64,000 bases of DNA from positions 1,364,001-1,428,000 of the forward strand of contig NZ_AP014724.1 in NCBI RefSeq assembly GCF_001548055.1, written 5' to 3'. A program made the position numbers and the translations under genes. Numbering within the stretch: the stretch's first letter is position 1; each line of letters starts with the position of its first letter. Positions 9,690 to 18,519 of this stretch are shown in pieces. The notes below the pieces were generated by a model that was not told the DNA's origin, searched no databases, and saw only the letters and a list, made by a program, of their open reading frames with translations. The stretch is from Sulfurospirillum cavolei (GTDB lineage Bacteria > Campylobacterota > Campylobacteria > Campylobacterales > Sulfurospirillaceae).

Positions 9690-10479
9690 TCTCAAATCCA
9701 TCTTTGTCGATGGAGAAGTATTTGACTATATTAATTTAGACAAAGCGGCACTGACGTACGATAAATTGATACAAACGTTGGATAAGCCTTTAAAACTTAT
9801 TTTGTTTTACGGTAAACCGGGAACAGGAAAAACGTTTTTATTGCAAAAAATCTATAATGATTTACGCCAAAAAAAGCGTATTATTTTTTTCCCGAGACCT
9901 TTTTTCGACGAAAAAGTTTTTATTAAAGCTTTATACGAAGCAACGTTTGGAAAAGCTTCTCCGGAATTTTCCAATTATAATGAGTTTTTAGCCTTAGTGG
10001 GAAAACACATCACTTCTCCCGAACAAGGTATTACCGTTTTAATCGATGAAGCACAACTCTATCCGACGGATCTGATTGAAAAAATCCGCCTAATGGCCGA
10101 TTCGAGACTTTTTAAATTTCTTTTTACGGTTCATAAAACGGAAAAAGAAGACGTTCTTGCTAAAGATTATTTTCAAACGCGTATTTGGGAAACAATTGAA
10201 ATCGATAATGCTTCTTTAAATGAAATTAAAACCTATATCGAAAAAAAATTATTGTTTCATAATCGTTTTGAGTATCTCAATTTATTCAAAGAAAAACATT
10301 ATAAACTGATTGCACACCTTACCTCAGGTAATTTGCGAACTATCAACAAATTGATGTATAAACTCTTTGAAATTTTAGAGTATTACGATCAACATAAACC
10401 CTCTTTAATTAAAGCCAATGCTTTACATATCAAATATATTGAGATGGCTGGAATTAGCCTAGGAATGATTCATGCTTAG
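9670..10479 (+). CDS. mshM: ExeA/MshM-like ATPase (CtsP position)
   Basis: This 269-residue AAA-type ATPase has Walker A GKPGTGKTF at residues 48-56 and Walker B GITVLIDEAQL near residues 115-125, then a helical lid and C-terminal region (SGNLRTINKLMYKL) typical of ExeA/MshM. Such ATPases help assemble the secretin and gate pilus or DNA traffic. The open frame reaches back to 9583, but that region lies inside the secretin gene; the ATG at 9670 gives a family-like N-terminus with a 20-base overlap. The protein has no membrane segment and should act on the cytosolic face of the inner membrane. Confidence 0.8.
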   Translation: MNSHYSDLKSIFVDGEVFDYINLDKAALTYDKLIQTLDKPLKLILFYGKPGTGKTFLLQKIYNDLRQKKRIIFFPRPFFDEKVFIKALYEATFGKASPEFSNYNEFLALVGKHITSPEQGITVLIDEAQLYPTDLIEKIRLMADSRLFKFLFTVHKTEKEDVLAKDYFQTRIWETIEIDNASLNEIKTYIEKKLLFHNRFEYLNLFKEKHYKLIAHLTSGNLRTINKLMYKLFEILEYYDQHKPSLIKANALHIKYIEMAGISLGMIHA

Positions 10480-11356
10480 CCATTCTGAAATCAACGAGCT
10501 TGAGAAAAAGCTATCGAAATACCGATTAAAAAGAACATTATTCTACGGTGGAACGATTTTAATAGGCATCTCTGTTGTCGCCACGCTCGCTTTACTTTTC
10601 TTTCTTTATCGCTCAGATGCCTCAAAACCTCAAGAAGTTCAAACACCGCATGAAACTACTATACGAGAAAAAGAAAACAACGCTAGCAGTACATTAACAT
10701 CCGTTCTTGCAGTAGAAAATAATATGACAAAGACGGAAAACACAATTCCGGATAAGCATCAGGAACAATCAAAAGAAGAAATTTTGCGCTTACGCCTCCC
10801 GGATACATTAAACAAAACGTCCACATCGGATAAAAAAGCTTATACTCCACCGCCCGAAGACTTCGATACACCGCCTCTCAAAAAGAAAGCAGAAAACGAA
10901 TTGGATTTGCCGGTATTAAAACGTAACGGTAACAGTGAAGAACAAACGTTTTATCGAAATAAAGAAGAACAAATCGACGCTACGCTATTGCCTCCGCCTC
11001 CTCCGCTAGAAGAGACTAAACCCAAAGGCGTTATTAAAATAGAAAGCCAAGAGATCAATTCGATTTCATATTTGAAAGAAAAATTCGATACGACACATAA
11101 TATCGTCTTTGCTTTAATGTTGGCAGAAGAGTATTATTTAAGTAAAAACTATGTTGAGAGCAATAAATGGGCATTAATCGCTAATAATCTTGATGCCGAA
11201 AATGAAAAAAGCTGGATTTGGTTTGCTAAATCCAAGCTCAAGCTAGGACAAAAAGAAGATGCTATTTTAGCACTAAAAACGTATTTAAAAAACACAAAAT
11301 CACAAGCGGCGCAAAGTTTGCTCAACCAAATTACCTTGGGAGAACCGATTCAATAA
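10472..11356 (+). CDS. Membrane-anchored TPR protein (MshN/CtsX position)
   Basis: The 294-residue protein has a charged N-terminus, one membrane helix at about residues 21-45 (LFYGGTILIGISVVATLALL), a long low-complexity periplasmic linker rich in Thr, Pro, Glu and Lys (with PPPPP near residue 172), and a C-terminal TPR-like helical region from about residue 205. This matches MshN by layout. AGGA lies seven bases before the ATG, and the gene overlaps the ATPase gene by eight bases. Its role is probably to hold cluster components together across the periplasm; no catalytic motif is present. Confidence 0.6.
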   Translation: MLSHSEINELEKKLSKYRLKRTLFYGGTILIGISVVATLALLFFLYRSDASKPQEVQTPHETTIREKENNASSTLTSVLAVENNMTKTENTIPDKHQEQSKEEILRLRLPDTLNKTSTSDKKAYTPPPEDFDTPPLKKKAENELDLPVLKRNGNSEEQTFYRNKEEQIDATLLPPPPPLEETKPKGVIKIESQEINSISYLKEKFDTTHNIVFALMLAEEYYLSKNYVESNKWALIANNLDAENEKSWIWFAKSKLKLGQKEDAILALKTYLKNTKSQAAQSLLNQITLGEPIQ

Positions 11357-11380
11357 CGTTTTTACGCTATAAGCAAATTC

Positions 11381-11386
11381 TATAAT
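11381..11386 (+). promoter_or_regulatory. Candidate internal -10 element before the GspE-like gene
   Basis: A perfect TATAAT sits in the only sizeable gap within the cluster (11357-11422), 36 bases upstream of the GspE-like start codon. No clear -35 is seen. It could give the ATPase and platform genes extra expression independent of the genes upstream. Confidence 0.4.
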
Positions 11387-11422
11387 ACACACAAAGAAAT
11401 GAAAAGGTAGCGGTGCAGAAGC

Positions 11423-13174
11423 ATGAGTGATATTACGACGACTTTATTAACATACTTAATCCAAAACCGTATCATTGACGAAAATACGGCTCATAGAATT
11501 CAAGATGAAGCAAAACAAAACGATCAAAAAGCTTTAGGCGAAATTTTACTTGAAAATCGTTTTTTTACCAAAGAAGATCTTTTCATCTTAGTAATCGAAT
11601 TTTTTAAAAAAGGATATGTGTCTCTTGAAGACGTTAACAGCAATTTTGCCATAGAAAGTGAGAGATTTTTACAGGCATTGGCAAAAAATTTAAGTTATGA
11701 GTATTTGGATCTAGATTCGATCGATATCGACTACCGACTCGCTTCTAAGTTACCCTTCCCTCAACTTAAAAAATATCAAGCTTTGCCGATCCGTGAAGAT
11801 GAAATTAATATCTTTGTGGCACTCAAAGACCCAATGGATATTCATGCGCAAGAAGGCGTACAACGACTGTTCCCGCGTAAGCTTCTAAAAATTATTATTG
11901 CCGATCCCGTTCAAATCGATAAATACCTCATTAAAATAGAATTGGGAGAGAGTATTAAAGGGCTTATCGGCGAAATTCGAAAAGAGATTACTTCCAGTGC
12001 CGTCGAAAATCCACAAGAATCTTCCGGTATTCTCAAACTCATTGAAATTATCTTAAAAACCTCGATCTTAGCAAGAGCTAGTGATATTCATATCGAACCG
12101 ACCGAAAACAATTGTATCGTCCGAAGCAGGATCGACGGTATGCTAACGGAAACATTTATTTTCGATAAAGACATTTATCCTCCCTTAGCATCTCGTATGA
12201 AACTCCTTTCTAATATGGATATTGCGGAAAAAAGAAAACCTCAAGACGGACGTTTTTCGGCAACCATTTTAGGAAGAGAGTATGATTTTAGGATTTCAGC
12301 ACTTCCAACCATTAACGGCGAGTCTATCGTTATTCGTATTTTAGACAAGTCCAAAGTGATGATAAAAATTGAAGATTTAGGAATGCATCCGAAAAATTAT
12401 GCCAAATTTTCGCAATCAATGCGTTCACCTTACGGTATTATTTTTGTTACGGGACCTACGGGAAGCGGTAAAACAACAACGCTTTATGCGGCTCTCAATG
12501 CGATTAAAAGCGTACAAACCAAAATTATTACCGTAGAAGATCCGGTGGAGTACCAGCTCAATTTAACGCAACAAGTACAGGTAAACGAAAAAGCTAATCT
12601 CACCTTTGCTTCGGCGTTGCGTTCTATCTTGAGACAAGATCCCGATATTATCATGATCGGCGAGGTGCGCGATACCGAAACGCTTCGAATTGCCGTTCAA
12701 GCTGCATTAACGGGTCACCTTGTTTTTTCAACGCTCCACACAAACGATGCCATCAGTGCCGTTACAAGGGTGGTCGATATGGGAATTGAGTCTTATTTAA
12801 TTAGCGGTTCTTTAATTGCTATCGAAGCTCAAAGACTCATACGAAAACTTTGTCCTTATTGTAAAAGCAAATACACGCTGCCCAAAACGGCGCACGATGA
12901 GATTCGCGACATGTTACCGCCGACGTATCAATTTTACAAAAATAACGGTTGCGAAAAATGTGCCCAGACGGGATACCTCGGAAGAGAAATGATCTCTGAG
13001 ATTCTCGTCATTAGTGAAAAAATTTCAAGTATGATTGCACAAGGTGCTAGCAAAAGTGAAATAAAAGAACAGGCACTCAAAGAAGGTTTTATCGACATGT
13101 ACCAAGACGGTATTATACGTGCGGCAAACGGTGTAACCACATTTGACGAAATTGCAAGGGTGGCAAAAGGATGA
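11423..13174 (+). CDS. mshE: GspE/MshE-type assembly ATPase (CtsE-like)
   Basis: The 583-residue protein has an N-terminal GspE-type domain (about residues 1-170), then the ATPase core: Walker A GPTGSGKTTT near residue 345, Asp box VEDPVEY, Walker B DPDIIMIGEVRD, His box TGHLVFSTLHTNDA. Two CxxC pairs near the C-terminus (CPYC and CEKC) form the zinc-binding module of true extension ATPases. It powers pilus or pseudopilus assembly from the cytosol. The N-terminal block QKALGEILLENRFFT resembles the c-di-GMP-binding MshEN repeat but lacks the usual Arg-Leu-Gly, so nucleotide binding there is uncertain. No retraction ATPase (PilT) is in the window. Confidence 0.92.
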   Translation: MSDITTTLLTYLIQNRIIDENTAHRIQDEAKQNDQKALGEILLENRFFTKEDLFILVIEFFKKGYVSLEDVNSNFAIESERFLQALAKNLSYEYLDLDSIDIDYRLASKLPFPQLKKYQALPIREDEINIFVALKDPMDIHAQEGVQRLFPRKLLKIIIADPVQIDKYLIKIELGESIKGLIGEIRKEITSSAVENPQESSGILKLIEIILKTSILARASDIHIEPTENNCIVRSRIDGMLTETFIFDKDIYPPLASRMKLLSNMDIAEKRKPQDGRFSATILGREYDFRISALPTINGESIVIRILDKSKVMIKIEDLGMHPKNYAKFSQSMRSPYGIIFVTGPTGSGKTTTLYAALNAIKSVQTKIITVEDPVEYQLNLTQQVQVNEKANLTFASALRSILRQDPDIIMIGEVRDTETLRIAVQAALTGHLVFSTLHTNDAISAVTRVVDMGIESYLISGSLIAIEAQRLIRKLCPYCKSKYTLPKTAHDEIRDMLPPTYQFYKNNGCEKCAQTGYLGREMISEILVISEKISSMIAQGASKSEIKEQALKEGFIDMYQDGIIRAANGVTTFDEIARVAKG

Positions 13175-14415
13175 AATATTTTGAAGTGAATTACCTTTCC
13201 AAAGGTAAAAAAAGTAAAACGATTATTAAGTCTCCCAATAAACACGATGCCATTGCGATCGCCAAGATAAAAATTCCGGGCATTATCGTCAATGTCAAAG
13301 AGACTTCCGCGCCGTTAGAAGATCAGTTAAGTGCCTTTAAAGATCAATTTTTAAATACGATCTTACGTAAAAAAGTCAAAATGACAAGTTTAATTGCCGC
13401 GATACGCCAATTAAGCGTTATGACGAATGCAGGAATTTCAATTCACGACAGCGTTAAAGAAGTTGAGGCGGCAACGGTCGATAAAACGCTGAAAGAGATT
13501 TTTTCAAGCGTTAACGACGATCTTAACTCCGGTTTGAGCCTAACGCAGGCATTAATGCCTTATCGTGAAACCGTCGGAGACGTAACGATTGCTTTGGTGG
13601 AATTAGGTGAAAGTACCGGTAATATGGCGGAATCTTTGGCAAAACTTGCCGATATTTTAGAGGAAATCGAAGAAAACAGGCAAAAATTTAAAAAAGCCAT
13701 GCGCTATCCTATTACGGTCGTGATAGCCATTGCGATCGCCTTTACGATTTTGATGGTTTACGTCGTTCCGAAATTTAAAGACATCTTCTCTAAACTAAAA
13801 GCAGACTTGCCTCTTCCGACCAAGATCTTACTCTTTATGGAACAGATGATTAACCAATACGGTTTATACCTTTTAGCCGGTATTATCGGTACGATTATCT
13901 TGTTCAAATACCTTTTAAATAATAACGAAGAGTTTAAGAAAGGATTTGATAGGTATATTTTAAAGACTTACTTGATCGGCGACATTATTTTTTATGCAAC
14001 CTTGAGCCGTTTTTGCCTTGTCTTTACCGAACTGATTCGTGCGGGTATTCCGATTGCCGATGCATTGGACACTTCATTGCTTACACTTGACAATACGCAT
14101 CTTAAAAAAAGGCTTTCCGCCGTTAAAGTTTCGGTACAACGCGGTATATCGCTTACCGAAGCTTTTCGAGATACGGCTCTTTTTGAGGGGATGCTCGTTC
14201 AGATGATTCAAGCGGGTGAGCAAAGCGGTACGTTGGACAAAATGTTGGAGAAAGTGACGTTGTATTTAAAATCGCGCTTTAATCAAATTATCGACAATAT
14301 CGCAAGTTATATTGAGCCTATTTTATTGGGATTTATTGCGGGAATGGTTCTTTTGATGGCATTAGGTATTTTTATGCCGATGTGGGATATGGCAAAAGCG
14401 GTTAAAATGAATTAA
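13171..14415 (+). CDS. mshG: GspF/MshG-type inner-membrane platform protein (CtsF-like)
   Basis: The 414-residue protein is a typical GspF: two repeated cytosolic helical domains, each followed by a membrane part. Family segments include LRQLSVMTNAGISI (as IRQLSVMTNAGISI), FCLVFTELIRAGIPIADAL and MIQAGEQSGTLDKML; membrane helices lie near residues 180-203, 230-250 and 385-407. It forms the inner-membrane platform turned by the GspE ATPase. The start overlaps the mshE stop (ATGA). It is the last gene of the cluster and is followed at once by a strong hairpin. Confidence 0.92.
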   Translation: MKYFEVNYLSKGKKSKTIIKSPNKHDAIAIAKIKIPGIIVNVKETSAPLEDQLSAFKDQFLNTILRKKVKMTSLIAAIRQLSVMTNAGISIHDSVKEVEAATVDKTLKEIFSSVNDDLNSGLSLTQALMPYRETVGDVTIALVELGESTGNMAESLAKLADILEEIEENRQKFKKAMRYPITVVIAIAIAFTILMVYVVPKFKDIFSKLKADLPLPTKILLFMEQMINQYGLYLLAGIIGTIILFKYLLNNNEEFKKGFDRYILKTYLIGDIIFYATLSRFCLVFTELIRAGIPIADALDTSLLTLDNTHLKKRLSAVKVSVQRGISLTEAFRDTALFEGMLVQMIQAGEQSGTLDKMLEKVTLYLKSRFNQIIDNIASYIEPILLGFIAGMVLLMALGIFMPMWDMAKAVKMN

Positions 14416-14418
14416 GAG

Positions 14419-14446
14419 ACTTCACAAAGCAAAAGCTTTGTGAAGT
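14419..14446. terminator. Perfect 12-bp hairpin between convergent genes
   Basis: ACTTCACAAAGC and its exact reverse complement flank a four-base AAAA loop, starting four bases after the mshG stop. A loose T-containing tail (TTTACGTCTT) follows on the plus strand. It lies between the assembly operon and the oppositely oriented 14454-14897 gene, so it can end transcripts from both sides. Confidence 0.8.
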
Positions 14447-14453
14447 TTACGTC

Positions 14454-14897
14454 TTAGAACTCTTTGGGAATAGCGCATTCGAGCGTATCTGAAAACTTCT
14501 CTTGTGCCAGATCAATCAACTCTTTTTGCGTCAAGTGCGCAATAAGGCACAATGCACCTAGCTTTTTACACCATAGCCTTTCAATTTTGATTTTATAATC
14601 GGCTTCTTTGATTTTAGTCGAAATGCTCCAACTGCGAATACTCTTTTTTTCTTTATACCCTAGTACGTTTAAAATTTCTTTATCGTCGACTTTATGATCG
14701 ATGCATGAGCGTAAATGAGCTTCGTTAAGCCCCAATCGCCAAGCCTTATAGCCTAAAACAAGTGCGCGAGCACGTTCGGGGTTATTGGTTTTGACTTTAT
14801 CAAAACTAGCACCGAAATACTTCAGTGCAACAATAATGTCTTTTGCTTTAAAAATTTTCTCTTTTTCCGCAAATTTCGGTGCAATCGTTTCTTGCAA
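14454..14897 (-). CDS. Uncharacterised basic protein downstream of flgH
   Basis: I do not recognise this protein. It is about 147 residues, rich in Lys, Glu and Ala, with no signal peptide or membrane segment, and looks helical. One stretch (SIRSWSISTKIKEADYKIKIER) suggests a small nucleic-acid or protein-binding fold, but this is a guess. I chose the TTG at 14897 because AAGAAGGA lies six to seven bases before it; another TTG at 14924 overlaps the flgH stop but has only a weak site. It follows flgH closely and probably shares its transcript. Confidence 0.6.
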   Translation of the reverse strand: MQETIAPKFAEKEKIFKAKDIIVALKYFGASFDKVKTNNPERARALVLGYKAWRLGLNEAHLRSCIDHKVDDKEILNVLGYKEKKSIRSWSISTKIKEADYKIKIERLWCKKLGALCLIAHLTQKELIDLAQEKFSDTLECAIPKEF

Positions 14898-14911
14898 TGA
14901 TAATCCTTCTT

Positions 14912-15619
14912 TTAAAATGGCCAAATAGTTTCCATAAATTTACTACCCCACGGCTTGGTCGTCGTTTGATCGATATCCCCTTCCGTCTTGTAGAGTATTT
15001 TGGCATCGGCAATGTATTTCGAATCAATGTTATTGTATTGATCGATATCGTACGGTCGAATGACGCCGCTAACTTGAATAATCTGCTTTTCTCCGTTTAA
15101 AAGCAGTTCCCTGCTTCCTTCGATAAAGTAATTTCCGTTATTTAACACTTTAATAATACGTGCGGAAATCGTCGTGGCAAAACTTTCGTTACGCGTTGAG
15201 CTTCCCGTTCCCGTAAACGAATTATTGGATCCGGCCGTAAAGCCGATATTGCCCAATTTATTTACCTGATTCGATACGCTTCCCATCACTCCACCTCCGG
15301 CAGCCGTCGTAATACCGGCATTTAAAGCATCCGATCCTTCCTTGGTTAATGCTTTTTTCCCGGTAGAAGTTTGAGCCGTTTTTTCCGTAATCGTCACCGT
15401 TACGACGTCGTTAACGTTCATCGCTTTACGATCGGAAAAGAGAGGATTTTCCCCTTGACCGAAAAGACTTCCCGGATTTGAACCCATATTTTCATTAACG
15501 CGCGATGGCAATTCGTCGACGTACGCAGGTGCTTGCATTGTAATCCTCGGGTCGGCGGGATGCGAAGAACAACCGCACAAACAAAAAATCGAGACCAAAA
15601 CCCATATCACCATTTTCAT
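14912..15619 (-). CDS. flgH: Flagellar L-ring protein FlgH
   Basis: FlgH is the lipoprotein that forms the outer-membrane ring of the flagellar basal body. The 235-residue precursor begins with a signal peptide ending FCLCGC, with the lipobox cysteine near residue 17, and contains the family blocks GSLFGQGENPLFSDRKA, VNDVVTVTITEKT and NGNYFIEGSRELLLNGE with SGVIRPYDID. Its usual partner flgI is not next to it. GGAG sits about ten bases before the ATG. I see no sigma-54 or sigma-28 promoter upstream, although flgH in Campylobacter is flagellar-regulated. Confidence 0.93.
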   Translation of the reverse strand: MKMVIWVLVSIFCLCGCSSHPADPRITMQAPAYVDELPSRVNENMGSNPGSLFGQGENPLFSDRKAMNVNDVVTVTITEKTAQTSTGKKALTKEGSDALNAGITTAAGGGVMGSVSNQVNKLGNIGFTAGSNNSFTGTGSSTRNESFATTISARIIKVLNNGNYFIEGSRELLLNGEKQIIQVSGVIRPYDIDQYNNIDSKYIADAKILYKTEGDIDQTTTKPWGSKFMETIWPF

Positions 15620-15966
15620 AATATTTTCACTCCGTACGTTTTACTTTGCCGTATCCTATCACACGCCCTAAAAAATGACATGTAATGATGTACATGTAAG
15701 GCTTTGACAATACGTTGCCTCTCTTGAGACGCTTGATATGATCTCTATTATATCCAAAAAAAAATTTACGACACGTAAAGTTAACGGCATTTATTTTTTG
15801 TGAAAAAATGACTGCTATCTAGAAGTCGTATGTCACCAAACTAAGCTATTCTCGTGCTACGAATATGATGTAATATATCTTCAGAACGCTTTAGATTACT
15901 TTTAAGATACTTAGCGTTACTATTGGTATACGGTCTATCGTTGTTAACAAAAGGAGCAAGTCTTAC
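15620..15966. other. 347-bp gene-free region between divergent flgH and the FIST chemoreceptor
   Basis: No coding sequence or RNA gene is visible here. It holds two copies of the dispersed palindrome in tandem (15676-15685 and 15690-15699), a possible plus-strand promoter (TTGAGA 15724-15729, 16 bases, TATTAT 15746-15751), several A/T-rich runs, and an AAAGGAG ribosome-binding site about nine bases before the chemoreceptor ATG. The promoter would give a leader of roughly 200 bases, so another start site closer to the gene is possible. Confidence 0.5.
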
Positions 15967-17979
15967 ATGTTTAGTTTTTTACATTCATCGGCCGAAACGG
16001 CGTCTCAAAAAATGCCCTCCGCGCTTTTAGATTCTCTTGTTACGCTCAACTTTCATGAAAACGAAATTACGAGCACTTTAAATGCACTCTCGTTTATTCC
16101 GAAGGTGGCTTTAGGTTTTGTATCGCCGGCATTAGACTTTAACGCGATTGCTTCGAAGCTTAAAGCGACGCTTCCTCCTAATACGACCTTAATACTTTCC
16201 ACGACGGCGGGAGAATTGTGCAGTTGTGCACTTCATCAAAATGCCGCTTCTTCTTCGTTGTACTCTTCCGCGAATGCCGGAGAAGGAGACAATATCGTTT
16301 TAATGCTTTTTTCGGAGCAAATGGTCAGTGATGTCTTTGTCGCCTCCGTTGCCTTAAAAAGCGAAGATATCGGGACGAGTAAAAAATCAACGCTTGAGCG
16401 CGTTAAAAGTATCGAAGAAGAGATTAAAAAAATTCGTATTCCTTTTAAAATGCGTTTTGATGATACTATCGGTTACACTTTGATCGACGGATTGAGCGCT
16501 AGTGAAAGTTTTTTTATGGAAGCGATCTACAACGTCGCCAAATTTCCCTGTCTTCTCATCGGCGGGAGTGCCGGCGGCAAGCTCGATTTTCAAAATACCT
16601 ACATATATGACGGAACGCGAACTTTGCGTCACCATGCCGTCGTTACTTTTATCAAATTGTCGCCGCAGTTTCGTTTCGGTGTTTTTAAAAGTCAAAATTT
16701 TAGAAAAACTTCGACGTCATTTAGCGTTTTATCCGCAAATCCGCTCGCGCGTTCGGTTCATACCTTCTTAGACCGTCGTACCAATACTGGAATCGGCGTT
16801 GTTGCCGCTTTAAGCGACCATTTTAAATGCGCCGTCGACGCTTTAAACGACAAACTTGCCAATTATACCTTCGGTATCGAAATTAACGGCGAAATTTATA
16901 TCCGTTCCGTCGCTTCCATCGATACGATCAACGATACGATACATTTTTATTGTGACATCGAAGCGGGAGAAGAACTTTTATTGCTGGAAAAGACGGATTT
17001 CGTGCAGACGACGCAACAAGACTATGCGCAATTTAGCCGCAACAAACCAAAACCTATCGGGGCGATTTTTAACGATTGTATCTTAAGGCGTTTATGCAAT
17101 GCCTCGGAAATTCATCGCCTTTCCATTTTCAAAGAGGTTCCAGTCGCCGGCTTTTCGACGTTCGGAGAACTTTTGGGCGTCAATATCAACCAGACCTTAA
17201 GTGCTATTTTCTTTTACGCTCTTGATCAAAACGTTTTTGAAGACGACTACGTCGAAAATTTTGTGCAAAAATACGCCGGATTTAAAAGCTACTTTTTGCA
17301 ACGAAAAATCAATCGCCAAACGATGATCCAAGCCATTTATAAAGCGATGTTGGATCAGATGAAGCACAGTATGCCCGTACTTCAAAACATCGGTAACGTT
17401 CTAAGCCAAGCGGTCGGTTCTATCAATGCGATCGAAGACAATCTCGGGCATGTCGAACAAGAGTTTGGACTTTTTGCCTCGAGTATGGAAAAAGGAAGCG
17501 TCGATAACGCTAATCTTGTGATCGATATTGAAAATTTAACCAACAATGTACGCGATATTCGCGTTGTTTTAAGTGTTATTTCCGATATTGCCGATCAAAC
17601 CAATTTGCTTGCGCTCAATGCCGCCATCGAAGCGGCACGTGCGGGTGAACACGGTCGCGGTTTTGCCGTCGTTGCCGATGAAGTCAGAAAGCTGGCGGAA
17701 CGCACGCAAAAAAGCCTCTCTGAAACAAATGCTTCGGTCAGTACGATTATTCAAGCGGTCGAAAATATCAGTAAAACAATGGGCGGCGTGAGCAGCGGAT
17801 TGATGGATGTTTCGTCTAAGAGCGGCACGCTTTCGTCCAATATGGAAAAACTTGCCGAACAAAGCCATACGATTTCCAATGAGTTAAAATCCCAAGCGAC
17901 CTTAACGCAAACGTTAGGCGAAGAGCTTCAAAAGCTCGGTGTCTACGAAAAAACGCTCGATATTTTACATCGCGATTAA
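15967..17979 (+). CDS. Soluble methyl-accepting chemotaxis protein with FIST sensor
   Basis: The 670-residue protein has no membrane segment, so it should be a cytosolic receptor. Residues about 35-240 look like a FIST N domain ([23 protein letters not shown]) and about 245-400 like FIST C ([25 protein letters not shown]). The C-terminal third is the MCP signalling hairpin, whose tip [20 protein letters not shown] starts near residue 544, followed by [22 protein letters not shown] domains are thought to bind small ligands such as amino acids. There is no C-terminal CheR/CheB pentapeptide. The ATG lies inside a near copy of the dispersed palindrome (TTACATGTTT). Confidence 0.88.
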   Translation: MFSFLHSSAETASQKMPSALLDSLVTLNFHENEITSTLNALSFIPKVALGFVSPALDFNAIASKLKATLPPNTTLILSTTAGELCSCALHQNAASSSLYSSANAGEGDNIVLMLFSEQMVSDVFVASVALKSEDIGTSKKSTLERVKSIEEEIKKIRIPFKMRFDDTIGYTLIDGLSASESFFMEAIYNVAKFPCLLIGGSAGGKLDFQNTYIYDGTRTLRHHAVVTFIKLSPQFRFGVFKSQNFRKTSTSFSVLSANPLARSVHTFLDRRTNTGIGVVAALSDHFKCAVDALNDKLANYTFGIEINGEIYIRSVASIDTINDTIHFYCDIEAGEELLLLEKTDFVQTTQQDYAQFSRNKPKPIGAIFNDCILRRLCNASEIHRLSIFKEVPVAGFSTFGELLGVNINQTLSAIFFYALDQNVFEDDYVENFVQKYAGFKSYFLQRKINRQTMIQAIYKAMLDQMKHSMPVLQNIGNVLSQAVGSINAIEDNLGHVEQEFGLFASSMEKGSVDNANLVIDIENLTNNVRDIRVVLSVISDIADQTNLLALNAAIEAARAGEHGRGFAVVADEVRKLAERTQKSLSETNASVSTIIQAVENISKTMGGVSSGLMDVSSKSGTLSSNMEKLAEQSHTISNELKSQATLTQTLGEELQKLGVYEKTLDILHRD

Positions 17980-17985
17980 GCCAAC

Positions 17986-18013
17986 ACGAGGGTATGATAC
18001 GCTCTGCCCTCGT
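17986..18013 (+). terminator. Possible terminator after the FIST chemoreceptor
   Basis: ACGAGGG (17986-17992) and CCCTCGT (18007-18013) form a seven-base-pair stem with a 14-base loop, followed by TTCTT. A wider inverted repeat (TACGCTCTGC at 17998-18007 and GCAGAGCGTA at 18089-18098) overlaps it, so alternative folds are possible in this 131-bp gap. Confidence 0.45.
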
Positions 18014-18110
18014 TTCTTACATGTACGTTTTAAAGCATAGCTCGCATGGCTTGAGCGGTACGCCGTAAGGAACGATTTTATCGAGTAAGCAGAGCGTACC
18101 GTGGTCACAT

Positions 18111-18425
18111 TCATTTCTTCGTATCGTATTTTTCCTCGATAAGGCGGGTGTATTTTTCTTGAAGGTCGATGTATTTGGAAAGAAGTTCATGAAACTTTGC
18201 TTCGTAATCGACGTCTGTTTTCCCCTCCTCTTCTACCTTTTTGACAGGTTGTGGCAATGAAGCACTAGGCTGCGTTTGGGAAATACTTTCATCAAGGATA
18301 TAGTCTTGATCGTCTTTTTTAACGGTTTTCACGTGACCTGCGTTGATTTGTTTGATTACGGCAAACGTGCTCCTTTTATGTTTAACGGCATATTGTTGAA
18401 TGCTCACAAGGTTGTTCTCGTTCAC
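18111..18425 (-). CDS. Small HTH-like protein with C-terminal coiled coil
   Basis: The 104-residue protein begins with NLVSIQQYAVKHKRSTFAVI and KQINAGHVKTVKKDDQDYIL, which reads like a compact excisionase/MerR-type helix-turn-helix that places a recognition helix and a wing. A Ser/Gln/Pro-rich linker follows, then a coiled coil (about residues 70-100, LLSKYIDLQEKYTRLIEE). It may bind DNA as a dimer, but the target is unknown. The start is a GTG with AGGA six bases before it. It stands alone, convergent with the chemoreceptor gene and divergent from mmuM. Confidence 0.6.
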   Translation of the reverse strand: MNENNLVSIQQYAVKHKRSTFAVIKQINAGHVKTVKKDDQDYILDESISQTQPSASLPQPVKKVEEEGKTDVDYEAKFHELLSKYIDLQEKYTRLIEEKYDTKK

Positions 18426-18519
18426 GACGTTCCTTTTGATAGGTAAAAAACTTCGTGCATATTGTAGCTAAAAAGAAACTCAGGGTATAATGCACGAAAA
18501 ATTATCAAGGCAAAAACGC

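Noticed and set aside
17569-17868. Minus-strand frame opposite the chemoreceptor signalling domain
   Set aside because: It is a shadow of a highly conserved coding region, with no ribosome-binding site or plausible domain.
17998-18098. Structured small RNA enclosed by a 10-bp inverted repeat after the chemoreceptor gene
   Set aside because: The outer arms are 81 bases apart and overlap a simpler terminator-like hairpin. No promoter is visible, so it was kept only as a note on the terminator.
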